Positions 42,132 through 50,580 of a stretch of DNA of 64,000 bases are shown one piece after another. Each line of letters begins with the position of its first letter. Position 1 is the stretch's first letter. Under the pieces are notes generated by a model that saw nothing but the letters and a program-made list of their open reading frames with translations, was not told where the DNA came from and searched no databases. This DNA comes from an uncultured bacterium (lineage in GTDB: Bacteria > Actinomycetota > Coriobacteriia > Coriobacteriales > Coriobacteriaceae): assembly GCA_905214525.1 (NCBI GenBank), contig CAJMMN010000006.1, forward strand, positions 45,381 to 109,380, written 5' to 3'. Made by a program: the position numbers and the translations under genes.

Positions 42132-44909
42132 ATGATTCTCAACGGACCGGGGATTAGCTATACCGAGCCCGATATCGGCGCGGAGTTCGTGCCGCCGATA
42201 CCGGAGCATCCGCGCGAGGCCATCGTCAAACTGTGTGAGCACTGCACCAACCGCCTGCTGCACCGCGACGAGCTGCTGGGCTACGAGTACTGGTCGTTTG
42301 CCGAGGCCGCAACCGACGAGCAGGCCGAAGTGCTCTGCAAGATGAAGATGCGCCGTCCCTATACGCTGCCCGAGATGGTCAAGCTCACCGGCATGCCCGA
42401 GGCCGATATCGAAAAAATGCTCGACGACATGAGCTACACGGGTCTGCTCGAGTACAACTGGGAAAACCCCGAGCGCGCCAAGCAGTGGGTGCTGCCCATG
42501 CTGGTGCCGGGTTCCGCCGAGTTCCTCAACATGCGCGTGAGCCAGCTCGAGGAGCATCCGGTCTATGCCAAGTTCTTTGAGCAGGCGTCCAAGGGACCGC
42601 TGTCCAAGGCCACGCCGATGGTGCCGCCCGGCGGTGCCGGCATCGGCATGCATGTCATTCCGGTCGAGAAGGCCATCGATGCCGCGAGCACCTCGGTGCC
42701 GATCGAGCATATCGAGCATTGGCTCGACAAATACGAAGGTAAGTATGCCGCTAGCACCTGCAGCTGCCGCGCGAGCCGTCGCGTGATGGGAGAGGGCTGC
42801 GCCGACGACCCGGCCGATTGGTGCATCGCCGTGGGCGATATGGCCGACTACGTGGTCGAGACCGACCGCGGCCATTATGTGACGCGCGAGGAGGTCTACG
42901 ACATCCCGCGCCAGGCCGAGGACAACGGCTTTGTGCACCAGATCACCAACATCGACGGTGAGAACAAAATCTTCGCCATCTGCAACTGCAACGTCAACGT
43001 GTGCTACGCCCTGCGCACTTCGCAGCTGTTCAACACGCCCAACCTGTCGCGCTCGGCCTACGTCGCCAAGGTCGAGAAGGACAAGTGCGTGGCCTGCGGT
43101 CGCTGCGTTGAGGTGTGTCCGGCCGGCGCCGCCAAACTGGGCCAGAAGCTCTGTAGCAAAAAGGCTGGCGGACAGGTGCCCGAGTATCCGCGCCAGGAGC
43201 TGCCCGATGCCACCAAGTGGGACCACACCAAGTGGTCACCCAACTACCGCAACGACAACCGTATCGAGACGCATGAGTCCGGCACCGCTCCCTGCAAGAC
43301 GGCCTGCCCCGCGCACGTTGCCGTTCAGGGCTATTTGAAGCTCGCGGCGCAGGGCCGCTATGACGAGGCGTTGGCGCTCATCAAGCGCGAGAACCCGTTG
43401 CCCGCTATCTGCGGCCGTGTGTGCAACCGCCGCTGTGAGGATGCCTGCACCCGCGGTCGCGTGGACGAGGCCGTGGCCATCGACGAGGTCAAGAAGTTTA
43501 TCGCCCAGCGCGATCTGGATGCCGCGACTCGCTATGTCCCACCTGTGGTGACCCCGACGCGTGCCGGCGGCTTCGACCAGAAGATCGCCATCATCGGCGC
43601 CGGTCCGGCCGGTCTGTCCTGCGCCTTCTATCTGGCCGAGAAGGGCTACAAGCCCGTCGTGTTCGAGAAAAACGAGCGCCCGGGCGGCATGCTCACCTAC
43701 GGCATTCCCAGCTTTAAGCTGCAGAAGGACGTTATCGAGGCCGAGGTCGAGGTCATTCGCCTGATGGGCGCCGAGTTCCGCTATGGCGTGGAGGTCGGTC
43801 GCGATGTGACGCTCGACGAGCTTCGCGCGCAGGGCTTTAAAGCCTTTTACGTGGCCATTGGCTGCCAGGGTGGCCGCCTTGCCGGTATTCCGGGCGAGGA
43901 TGCCGAGGACGTGACCGTGGCCGTCGACTTTTTGCGCGAGGTCAACAGCGGCAAGATCGACGCGCTGCCCGGGCGCACCATCGTGGTGGGCGGCGGCAAC
44001 GTGGCCATCGATGTCGCGCGCAACGCCTGCCGTCTGGGTTCCGAGCACGTTGAGATGTTCTGCCTGGAGAGCGAGGTCAAGATGCCTGCCAGCGAGGAGG
44101 AGCGTCGCGAGGCCATTGAGGACGGCGCGCACATTAGCTGCGGCTGGGGCCCCAAGGAGATTCACCTGGACGAGGCCGGTCGTGTGTGCGGTATCACCTT
44201 TAAGCGCTGCACGCGTGTCTTTGACGACGAGGGCCGTTTTGCGCCCGAGTATGACGAGAACGACTTGCGCCGTGTCGATGCCGACCGTGTCGTCATGTCG
44301 ATTGGCCAGTCCATTGTGTGGGGCGACCTGCTGGCTGGCTCCAAGGTGGAGCTCGGCCGCAGCCAGGGTGCCCTTGCCGATCCGCAGACGTACCAGACCG
44401 CCGAGCCCGACATCTTTGTGGGCGGCGACGTCTACACCGGTCCCAGCTTTGCTATCGACGCCATCGCCGCCGGTCACGAGGCCGCCGTGTCCATCCATCG
44501 CTTTGTGCAGCCGGGCTCCACGCTCACCATCGGCCGCAACCAGCGCCGCTACACCGCGCTTGACCGCGACGATGTTGTGATTGAGAGCTATGACAACGCA
44601 AGCCGCGAGGTGGCACGTGTCGACCGCGAGCGCGAGAAGGCTGCGCCCTTTAGCGAGTACGTCGAGACCTTTACCGAGGAGCAGGTGCGCGCCGAGACCG
44701 CTCGCTGCTTGGGCTGCGGTGCCTCGATCGTCGACCCCAACAAGTGCATCGGCTGCGGCCTGTGCACCACCAAGTGCGCGTTTGACGCCATCCATCTGGA
44801 TCGCGACCGCCCCGAGTGCTCCACGATGGTCAAATACGAGCAAAAGCTCCCCAGCCTCGGCAAGTACGCTTTGAAGCGTGCGATCAAAATCAAATTTGGG
44901 AAGAAATAA
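42132..44909 (+). CDS. Fe-S/FAD oxidoreductase, GltD-like with ferredoxin domains
   Basis: 925 residues from ATG 42132 with GAAGGGA upstream. The N-terminal ~310 residues form a separate domain with a cysteine-rich core (STCSCRASRR, CNCNVNVCYA). Then a ferredoxin motif CVACGRCVEVCPAG (about 318), the GltD-type Fe-S domain (CKTACPAHVAVQGYL, ICGRVCNRRCEDAC), FAD Rossmann IGAGPAGLSCAFYLAEKG (about 486), an NAD(P) Rossmann VVGGGNVAIDVARNA, and a C-terminal ferredoxin (CLGCG, CIGCGLCTTKCAFDA). It should move electrons between NAD(P)H, flavin and several clusters; partner substrate unknown. It is controlled by a divergent TetR gene. Confidence 0.9.
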   Translation: MILNGPGISYTEPDIGAEFVPPIPEHPREAIVKLCEHCTNRLLHRDELLGYEYWSFAEAATDEQAEVLCKMKMRRPYTLPEMVKLTGMPEADIEKMLDDMSYTGLLEYNWENPERAKQWVLPMLVPGSAEFLNMRVSQLEEHPVYAKFFEQASKGPLSKATPMVPPGGAGIGMHVIPVEKAIDAASTSVPIEHIEHWLDKYEGKYAASTCSCRASRRVMGEGCADDPADWCIAVGDMADYVVETDRGHYVTREEVYDIPRQAEDNGFVHQITNIDGENKIFAICNCNVNVCYALRTSQLFNTPNLSRSAYVAKVEKDKCVACGRCVEVCPAGAAKLGQKLCSKKAGGQVPEYPRQELPDATKWDHTKWSPNYRNDNRIETHESGTAPCKTACPAHVAVQGYLKLAAQGRYDEALALIKRENPLPAICGRVCNRRCEDACTRGRVDEAVAIDEVKKFIAQRDLDAATRYVPPVVTPTRAGGFDQKIAIIGAGPAGLSCAFYLAEKGYKPVVFEKNERPGGMLTYGIPSFKLQKDVIEAEVEVIRLMGAEFRYGVEVGRDVTLDELRAQGFKAFYVAIGCQGGRLAGIPGEDAEDVTVAVDFLREVNSGKIDALPGRTIVVGGGNVAIDVARNACRLGSEHVEMFCLESEVKMPASEEERREAIEDGAHISCGWGPKEIHLDEAGRVCGITFKRCTRVFDDEGRFAPEYDENDLRRVDADRVVMSIGQSIVWGDLLAGSKVELGRSQGALADPQTYQTAEPDIFVGGDVYTGPSFAIDAIAAGHEAAVSIHRFVQPGSTLTIGRNQRRYTALDRDDVVIESYDNASREVARVDREREKAAPFSEYVETFTEEQVRAETARCLGCGASIVDPNKCIGCGLCTTKCAFDAIHLDRDRPECSTMVKYEQKLPSLGKYALKRAIKIKFGKK

Positions 44910-44929
44910 AAAACGCAACAAACAAGAGA

Positions 44930-45092
44930 ACGGCGTAGAGAACGGTTGGACAGCGAGCGAGTCCCAGGCGTGGCGAGGTGCCTTGAAAGAGGAGGGCATA
45001 GGGCTTTTGCCCATGCCCGACGATTGAAAGGCAGATCGTCCGTCTGGGGCTCGCGCAGCGTCAAGTCGACCGCCGTTCGTTAGAACGGCGGA
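44930..45092 (-). ncRNA. Three-stem structured repeat, family A copy 3 (reverse)
   Basis: On the minus strand: stem 1 CCGCCGTTC/GAACGGCGG (45070-45091), then CTTGACGCTGCGCG, stem 2 pairing 45041-45048 with 44963-44970 (CGTCTGGG and CCCAGGCG), and inner stem GGGCATAGGGC/GCCCATGCCC. Sequence has diverged but all three stems remain. Its stem 1 abuts the hypA ribosome binding site. Confidence 0.6.
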
Positions 45093-45099
45093 AGAAAAA

Positions 45100-45528
45100 G
45101 TGCATGAATTAGGAATCGTCTATCACATCATTCGCGATGTCGAGAATGTGGCGCGCGCCAATGGCGTGAGTCGCGTTTCGAGCGTGACACTGCTCCTGGG
45201 CGAGGTCTCGGGCGTCGTTCCCGATCTGCTGCTTGACGCTTGGCGCTGGGCGGCAGATAAAAAGCCTATCACGCAGGGCGCGGAGCTTATTGTGGAGCCT
45301 GTCGAGGCCGTGACGCATTGCGAGGCGTGCGGCTGCGACTACGCGACGGTCGAGCACGGCAAGACCTGCCCCCATTGCGGTAGCGGCGAGACCTATCTGC
45401 TGCAGGGCCAGGAGGTCATGATCAAGCAGATCGAGACCCCCGACGAGGACCCGACAGACGCTGCCCCCGACGGCCTCTCCGATGCCCCCGACGCCGTCGA
45501 CGCCGCCAACCCCCTCCACATCGCCTAA
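45100..45528 (+). CDS. hypA: Hydrogenase nickel insertion protein HypA
   Basis: 142 residues from GTG 45100; the family begins MHE and the second residue His binds nickel, which fixes this start. The zinc site is CEACGCDYATVEHGKTCPHCGS (two CxxC pairs). HypA delivers Ni to the hydrogenase large subunit with HypB. It carries an extra acidic C-terminal tail of about 30 residues (TPDEDPTDAAPDGLSDAP). It is 37 kb away from hypCDE-hypF; no hypB is seen in the window. Confidence 0.94.
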   Translation: MHELGIVYHIIRDVENVARANGVSRVSSVTLLLGEVSGVVPDLLLDAWRWAADKKPITQGAELIVEPVEAVTHCEACGCDYATVEHGKTCPHCGSGETYLLQGQEVMIKQIETPDEDPTDAAPDGLSDAPDAVDAANPLHIA

Positions 45529-45536
45529 CTTAGTCT

Positions 45537-45580
45537 TTGGGGACGTTCTTAAACGACTAGTCGAAAAAGAACGTCCCCAA
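45537..45580. repeat. GGGGACGTTC palindrome, family B copy 3
   Basis: Perfect 14-bp arms TTGGGGACGTTCTT and AAGAACGTCCCCAA around AAACGACTAGTCGAAA, 8 bases after the hypA stop. This is the intact form of copies 1 and 2. Confidence 0.75.
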
Positions 45581-45902
45581 CGACTACTTTGCTAGAGCAT
45601 ATTTCTTACCATTAGTCAAGCACCATCTGTTTAAACGAAATAGCCTCAACCCGAGCACATTTGTGTCTGTTTAAAACCGGCAATAATGAACAGCGTGCTC
45701 AATTCGGTCATGTAAATAGATCAGCTATCAATCCTCAGCAGCAAATCAGCCAAAAAACTGGAATGTAATCAACTTGTAACAAATTAAGACGTTTAAACAA
45801 ATAATGCTACCTTTTGCAGTTTTTCAAACAATTCTGCTGTATTTGCAGCTATACTCCATAACTGTCGTGTAGGAATTACGTAGACAAAAAGGAGGTTATG
45901 TG
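45581..45902 (+). promoter_or_regulatory. AT-rich control region of the mannose PTS operon
   Basis: About 320 bases with no gene and much lower GC than its surroundings. GTTTAAAC occurs at 45629 and 45791 and GTTTAAAA at 45669. A TATACT (about 45850) could be a -10. I found no convincing sigma-54 site and cannot name a regulator. Confidence 0.5.
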
Positions 45903-46892
45903 ATGGTAAGTATTGTTCTTGCTAGCCATGGTGACTTGGCGGCTGGAATCAAGCAGACGGGCTCGATGGTCTTTGGCGATCAGCCGTCTGTAGCCGTGGT
46001 CTCGCTCGAGCCGAGCATGGGCCCCGACGACTTCCGAGCCAAGGTCGAGGAGGCAATTGCTTCCTTCGAGGACCAGGAGCAGGTGCTCTTCCTCGTTGAT
46101 CTGTGGGGCGGCACGCCCTTCAACCAGATCAGCGGTCTCATCGAGGGCCATGATTCCTGGGCTATCGTCACCGGTGTCAACCTGCCTATGCTCATCGAGG
46201 CATATTCGCAGCGCTTTGACGCAAAGAACACTGCACATGCGATCGCAAAACATCTCGTGACTGAGGCTAAGGCCGGCGTGCGCGTCAAGCCCGAGTCTCT
46301 GGAGCCCGAGGAGAAGAAGCCGGCTGCGGCCGCCGCTGCTCCTGCGGGTGCCATTCCTCCGGGAACGGTGATCGGCGACGGGCACATCAAGATCGCCCAC
46401 GTCCGTATCGACACGCGTCTGCTGCATGGTCAGGTGGCCACCACGTGGACCAAGCAGATCAACCCCAACCGCATCATCGTGGTCTCCGACGGCGTTGCTC
46501 ACGACGAGCTCCGCAAGACCATGATCGAGCAGGCTGCCCCTCCGGGAGTCCACGCCAACGTCGTGCCCATCAAGAAGATGGCCGAGGTCGTCAAGGACAC
46601 GCGCTTTGGCGACACCAAGGCGATGCTGCTGTTCGAGAACCCGCAGGATCTGCTCAGGGCCATCGAGGCCGGCGTCGACATCAAGGAAGCTAACATCGGT
46701 TCCATGGCCCACTCCAAGGGCAAGGTCGTCGTCACTAACGCTGTCGCTATGGGCGATGACGACGTCAAGACCATCGAGGCTCTCAAGGCCAAGGGCGTCA
46801 AGTTCGAGGTCCGCAAGGTTCCTTCGGATTCCTCCGAGGATCTCGACGCCATGTTGAAGAAAGCTAAGGCCGAACTGGCCGCTCAAGCATAG
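45903..46892 (+). CDS. Mannose-family PTS fused EIIA-EIIB
   Basis: 329 residues from ATG 45903, with AGGAGG 7 bases upstream. The EIIA domain (1-130) has the phosphohistidine in LASHGDLAAG; an Ala/Pro linker (EEKKPAAAAAAPAGAIPPG) leads to the EIIB domain with its phosphohistidine in RIDTRLLHGQVATTW. This ManX-like fusion carries phosphate from HPr to sugar during uptake through EIIC and EIID, encoded directly downstream. Likely substrates are mannose, glucose, fructose or amino sugars; sequence alone does not decide. Confidence 0.95.
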   Translation: MVSIVLASHGDLAAGIKQTGSMVFGDQPSVAVVSLEPSMGPDDFRAKVEEAIASFEDQEQVLFLVDLWGGTPFNQISGLIEGHDSWAIVTGVNLPMLIEAYSQRFDAKNTAHAIAKHLVTEAKAGVRVKPESLEPEEKKPAAAAAAPAGAIPPGTVIGDGHIKIAHVRIDTRLLHGQVATTWTKQINPNRIIVVSDGVAHDELRKTMIEQAAPPGVHANVVPIKKMAEVVKDTRFGDTKAMLLFENPQDLLRAIEAGVDIKEANIGSMAHSKGKVVVTNAVAMGDDDVKTIEALKAKGVKFEVRKVPSDSSEDLDAMLKKAKAELAAQA

Positions 46893-46910
46893 TAAAGGAG
46901 GGTCCGATAC

Positions 46911-47729
46911 ATGTCTGCAATCACTATTCTGCTTGTTGCGATTGTCGCGTTGCTTGCCGGTATGGAAGGCATTCTGGATGAGTTCCAGTTCCATCAGCCG
47001 CTCGTGGCATGCACGCTTATCGGTCTCGTAACCGGTCACCTTCAGGAGGGCATCCTCCTGGGCGGTTCGCTCCAGATGATGGCCCTTGGCTGGGCTAACG
47101 TCGGCGCCGCCGTCGCGCCTGACGCCGCTCTGGCCTCGGTCGCTTCTTCGATCATCATGGTGCTCGCCCTCAACGGTGGCGCCACCGATTCGGCCAAGGC
47201 CGTTACCGCCGCCATCGCCGTCGCCGTCCCGCTGTCGGTCGCTGGTCTGTTCCTGACCATGATCTGCCGTACCCTGGCTACCGCTATGGTTCACGGCATG
47301 GACGCCTGCGCCGAGAAGGGCGACTTCGCCGGCATCGAGCGTTGGCAGTACGCCGGCATCCTCATGCAGGGTGTTCGTATCGCCATCCCGGCAGTACTTC
47401 TGTGCATCATCCCGGCCGAGGCTGTTACCAACGCGCTTAACGCTATGCCCGATTGGCTGTCCGGCGGCATGGCTGTCGGCGGCGGCATGGTCGCTTCCGT
47501 CGGTTACGCCATGGTCATCAACATGATGGCCACCAAGGAGACCTGGCCGTTCTTCATCCTCGGCTTTGTCCTTGCTGCCATCCCTCAGCTCACGCTGATC
47601 GCCCTTGGCCTCATCGGCATCTCCCTTGCCCTCATCTACCTTGGCCTTAAGGATCTGGCCAAGCAGGGTGGCGGCATGGGCGGTGGCTCCGGTGACCCGC
47701 TCGGCGACATTCTGAACGATTACGAGTAG
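46911..47729 (+). CDS. Mannose-family PTS EIIC
   Basis: 272 residues starting 18 bases after EIIAB with AAAGGAGGG upstream. Several hydrophobic segments and the EIIC signatures DEFQFHQPLVACTLIGLVTGH, GGSLQMMALGWANVGAAVAPDAALASV fit the ManY family of permease subunits. It forms the membrane channel with EIID. The C-terminus ends in a Gly-rich GGGMGGGSGDPLGD tail. Confidence 0.95.
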   Translation: MSAITILLVAIVALLAGMEGILDEFQFHQPLVACTLIGLVTGHLQEGILLGGSLQMMALGWANVGAAVAPDAALASVASSIIMVLALNGGATDSAKAVTAAIAVAVPLSVAGLFLTMICRTLATAMVHGMDACAEKGDFAGIERWQYAGILMQGVRIAIPAVLLCIIPAEAVTNALNAMPDWLSGGMAVGGGMVASVGYAMVINMMATKETWPFFILGFVLAAIPQLTLIALGLIGISLALIYLGLKDLAKQGGGMGGGSGDPLGDILNDYE

Positions 47730-47745
47730 GAGGGGAGTGATACAT

Positions 47746-48666
47746 ATGGCAGAGAACAAGATTCAGCTCACCAAGGCTGACCGTAAGAAGGTTTGCTTCC
47801 GTCATCAGTTCCTTCAGGGCTCGTGGAACTACGAGCGTATGCAGAACGGCGGCTGGTGCTTCGCAATGATCCCTGCGATCAAGAAGCTCTACACCAGCAA
47901 GGATGACCAGATTGCCGCTCTTAAGCGCCACCTGGAGTTCTATAACACCCACCCCTATGTTTCCGCCCCCGTCATTGGCGTTACCCTCGCCCTCGAGGAG
48001 GAGCGCGCCAACGGTGCTCCGATTGACGACGTCGCCATTCAGGGCGTCAAGGTCGGTATGATGGGCCCGCTCGCCGGCGTCGGCGACCCCGCCTTCTGGT
48101 TCACCCTTCGCCCGATTCTGGGCGCACTGGGCGCTTCCCTGGCCCTGTCCGGCAGCATCGCCGGTCCGCTGCTGTTCTTCTTCGCGTGGAACATCATCCG
48201 TTACGCCTTCCTGTGGTACACGCAGGAGTTTGGCTACAAGGTCGGCTCCTCCATCGCCAAGGACCTCTCCGGCGGTCTGATGGGCAAGGTCACCGAGGGT
48301 GCTTCCATCCTTGGTATGTTCATCATCGGCGCCCTTGTCGAGCGTTGGGTTTCCATCTCCTTTACCCCGGTCGTCTCCAAGGTCACGCAGTCTGCTGGCG
48401 CCTATATTGACTGGGCCAACCTGCCCGCCGGTTCTGAGGGCATCAAGCAGGCATTGACGATGTACAGCTCTGTCGGTGCCAACGCACTCGACCCGGTGAA
48501 GGTCACCACGCTTCAGGCCAACCTCGATCAGCTCATCCCCGGCCTTGCCGCCGTGTGCCTGACCCTTCTGGTCTGCAAGCTCCTCAAGAAGAAGGTCAGC
48601 CCGATCGTCATCATCCTGGCTCTCTTCGCCGTCGGCATCATCGGTCGCGTCTGCGGCTTCATGTAA
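47746..48666 (+). CDS. Mannose-family PTS EIID
   Basis: 306 residues from ATG 47746 with AGGAGGGGAG upstream, 16 bases after the EIIC stop. ManZ-family motifs include FLQGSWNYERMQNGGWCFAMIPAIKKLY, FYNTHPYVSAPVIGVTLALEEERANG and GVGDPAFWFTLRPILGALGASLA. It completes the EIICD membrane complex and the operon. A terminator-like hairpin follows. Confidence 0.96.
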   Translation: MAENKIQLTKADRKKVCFRHQFLQGSWNYERMQNGGWCFAMIPAIKKLYTSKDDQIAALKRHLEFYNTHPYVSAPVIGVTLALEEERANGAPIDDVAIQGVKVGMMGPLAGVGDPAFWFTLRPILGALGASLALSGSIAGPLLFFFAWNIIRYAFLWYTQEFGYKVGSSIAKDLSGGLMGKVTEGASILGMFIIGALVERWVSISFTPVVSKVTQSAGAYIDWANLPAGSEGIKQALTMYSSVGANALDPVKVTTLQANLDQLIPGLAAVCLTLLVCKLLKKKVSPIVIILALFAVGIIGRVCGFM

Positions 48667-48722
48667 GCACGCTTCGGCTTAAGACCGAGAGTTGCTAGGC
48701 AAGGGCTTTTGAGCCATTGAAA

Positions 48723-48767
48723 CGGACCGCACCCGGTGGGTACACTGGATGCGGTCCGATTGTTTTT
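48723..48767 (+). terminator. Terminator of the mannose PTS operon
   Basis: CGGACCGCA (48723-48731) pairs with TGCGGTCCG (48750-48758), followed by ATTGTTTTT. The DUF956 gene begins only 20 bases later, so its expression may depend on read-through or on a promoter within this hairpin. Confidence 0.75.
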
Positions 48768-48786
48768 ATTGGAGGGCGAGGCGCGT

Positions 48787-49185
48787 ATGGCGCAATCTCA
48801 GAACAGCACGGTCGATCTGGCAACGCCGGCAACCTGCCTGATGGGGCTTACCAGTCACGGTAACGTGATGGTGGGCAATAAGGCGTTTGAGTACTATAAC
48901 GAGCGTAATCCCGAGGATTATATCCAAATCCCGTGGGACGAGGTCGACTATATTGCCGCCGAGGTTTTGCGCGGCACCAAGAAGATTACGCGTTTTGCCA
49001 TCTTCACCAAGGACAATGGTCACTTTACGTTTTCGACGCGCGATGACAAAGAGACGCTTCGCGCGGTCCGCCAGTACGTTGACGAGGACAAGCTCGTGCG
49101 CTCGCCTGACTTTATCGATGTAACAACCAAGGGTGCGAAGAGCATCCCCTCCCTCATCAAAGGCCTCTTCCACAAAGGCGACTAG
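48787..49185 (+). CDS. DUF956 (ManO-like) mannose PTS-associated protein
   Basis: 132 residues from ATG 48787, with GGAGGGCG upstream. The pattern CLMGLTSHGNVMVGNKAFEYYNERN, IQIPWDEVDYIAAEV, TRFAIFTKDNGHFTFSTRD matches the DUF956 family that is found almost always at the end of mannose PTS operons. A role in regulating the transporter (ManO) has been proposed for lactic acid bacteria; function here is inferred from context. Soluble, no signal peptide. Confidence 0.9.
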   Translation: MAQSQNSTVDLATPATCLMGLTSHGNVMVGNKAFEYYNERNPEDYIQIPWDEVDYIAAEVLRGTKKITRFAIFTKDNGHFTFSTRDDKETLRAVRQYVDEDKLVRSPDFIDVTTKGAKSIPSLIKGLFHKGD

Positions 49186-49195
49186 CTCCTCATAA

Positions 49196-49260
49196 GTTGC
49201 GGTGAAATAGTTCCTAAATTCGACTTTAGATGCTTCTGACAGGAACTATTCCACCGCAAC
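49196..49260. repeat. Palindromic repeat, family D copy 2
   Basis: Same 20-base arms as 23674-23738 (49196-49215 and 49241-49260) and the same 25-base loop length, with a different loop. A third half arm (CTATTCCGCCGCAACTTCG) is at about 49524-49542. Confidence 0.75.
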
Positions 49261-49310
49261 TTCGTTTTGATCCGTCGCTTAGAAGCTGCGTTTTGGCCTT
49301 TTCCCTCAGA

Positions 49311-49519
49311 CTGGGATGATGCTTCCCGTTGGGCTCGATTGGGAAAATCCATCCCAGTCTAAGTACCGATTCCGGGACGCAGTTTCCGGAACGCGCACGT
49401 CTGGGAAACCATATCCCGTTTCGAGCGGAAATTCCGGGCCTCAGCTTCCCAGAGAGGCTCCATTGGGAAAGCCTGGACCAGAATTCACCTGGAGTGTGGA
49501 ACGTGCTTTCCGGAAGGCT
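49311..49519. repeat. Palindromic hairpin array, family C copy 3
   Basis: Three more diverged units, such as TGGGATGATGCTTCCCG with GGGAAAATCCATCCCA and CGGGACGCAGTTTCCG with GGGAAACCATATCCCG. It fills the space between the DUF956 gene and the tRNA-Arg gene; no coding gene is seen. Confidence 0.65.
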
Positions 49520-49592
49520 ATTCCGCCGCAACTTCGAAGAGCTGCTATGCACTGTATGGCTGCGACATAAATCTGCTACACTAATACAACAT

Positions 49593-49668
49593 GCCTCCGT
49601 AGCTCAGGGGATAGAGCACCGCTCTCCTAAAGCGGGTGTCGACGGTTCGAATCCGCCCGGGGGCACCA
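49593..49668 (+). tRNA. tRNA-Arg (anticodon CCU)
   Basis: Acceptor GCCTCCG pairs with CGGGGGC, D arm GCTC/GAGC, anticodon stem CCGCT/AGCGG with loop CTCCTAA giving anticodon CCT, T arm CGG-TTCGAAT-CCG type, and encoded CCA at 49666-49668. It reads AGG codons. The 3' half is the integration site of the mobile element that follows. Confidence 0.96.
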
Positions 49669-49669
49669 G
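49623..49669 (+). other. attL core (tRNA-Arg 3' half)
   Basis: 47 bases from TCTCCTAAAGCGGG through CACCAG, identical to 63284-63330. The left copy keeps the tRNA functional. Confidence 0.93.
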
Positions 49670-49995
49670 AAAAATCGCAGGTCAGGAGTTAATTTTGCTT
49701 CTGACCTGTTCTGGTTTTAGGGTTAAGAACTGCTTTTGTTTGTAAATCTGGTAAGTAAATAGTTTAACTTACCGAGTTTTCCACTGAAAACAGGAAATCA
49801 CCATTTTGGGGATAAAAAGTTTTCAACAGCCGTTAGTCGGTTCCATTTTGGTGAAGCGCTTCCTCAATTTGGGTAAAAAATTTCACCATTTTGATGATTC
49901 GGCTGCTTTGAGTTTTTGATAAAAACGCCTGTTCAGAAGCTTGCGCTATACCCATTTTGGTGAAACCAATTAATAGAGAAATATACTATAAAAAT
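49670..49995. repeat. Iteron-like CCATTTTGG repeats at the left end of the element
   Basis: CCATTTTGG at 49801, 49843 and 49952, variants CAATTTGGG at 49865 and CCATTTTGA at 49886, often followed by TGAA. A GGTAAGT..ACTTACC inverted repeat is at 49750-49773. The stretch is AT-rich with no gene. It may hold integrase arm sites or a replication origin. Confidence 0.6.
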
Positions 49996-50178
49996 ATAGG
50001 GACGGCGATGCCGTCCTCTTCGCTCGCGAAGCTCGCTGCGCGGCCACGTACCGTGTCCTTGCCGCCGGCTAAGCCGTCGATAAAGAATAGGGACAGCGAT
50101 GCTGTCCCCCTTCGCTCGCGAAGCTCGCTGCGCGGTCACGTGCCGTGACCTTGCCGCCGGCTGTGCCGTCGATTGATT
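49996..50178. repeat. Two tandem 91-92-bp repeats
   Basis: Units start at 49996 and 50087 with ATAGGGAC(G/A)GCGATGC. Each carries GGGACGGCGATGCCGTCC-type hairpins and TTCGCTCGCGAAGCTCGCTGCGCGG, which is itself palindromic. No frame is open across them. Confidence 0.7.
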
Positions 50179-50209
50179 CGCTCACTGCGTTCGCTGATTG
50201 ATTGATGGA

Positions 50210-50458
50210 CTAATCCGTTTTCTCAGTCACACCAGTCATGAGTGCAGCGATTGTCATGTCGAATCCGTTAGCAATTTTACAGAGGTTAGAAAGACTGACA
50301 TTTCTTCGTCCGACCTCTATCGAGGCGTAGTAAGACCTGTCCATGCCGATGCGATTCGCAAATTGTACTTGAGAGTAACCAGACTTTGATCTTAATTCTT
50401 TGCAGCGTAGACCAAAGGATCGTTGTAGCGGCGAGATATCCATGACAAAAAGAGTCAT
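50210..50458 (-). CDS. XRE-family transcriptional regulator
   Basis: 82 residues from ATG 50458, or 77 from ATG 50443; neither has a clear ribosome binding site, so the message may be leaderless. The helix-turn-helix is FGLRCKELRSKSGYSQVQFANRIGMDRSYYASIEVGRRNVSLSNLCKIANGFD, a classical Cro/C1 fold with nothing else attached. It is divergent from the surface protein gene, with a perfect 13-bp inverted repeat at its start, so it probably autoregulates and may control the cargo gene. Confidence 0.88.
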   Translation of the reverse strand: MTLFVMDISPLQRSFGLRCKELRSKSGYSQVQFANRIGMDRSYYASIEVGRRNVSLSNLCKIANGFDMTIAALMTGVTEKTD

Positions 50459-50499
50459 GGATTGTTGTATAAAAGCCAACGGACTATATACAACAATCC
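50459..50499. promoter_or_regulatory. 13-bp inverted-repeat operator of the XRE regulator
   Basis: GGATTGTTGTATA (50459-50471) and TATACAACAATCC (50487-50499) are perfect complements with a 15-base spacer. It lies directly before the XRE start and 82 bases before the surface protein start. A smaller CCATGAC..GTCATGG palindrome overlaps the XRE start. Confidence 0.75.
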
Positions 50500-50580
50500 C
50501 TGTTAAGGCGCATAATTATCTCTATTGGAAAGCACTCTGATGCCCAGTCGGATAGGGCACGGAAAAGGAATGGAATAGCA

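Noticed and set aside
45581..45902. Sigma-54 promoter for the mannose PTS operon
   Set aside because: No GG-N10-GC pair with the right flanks was found, and no LevR/ManR-type activator gene is nearby.
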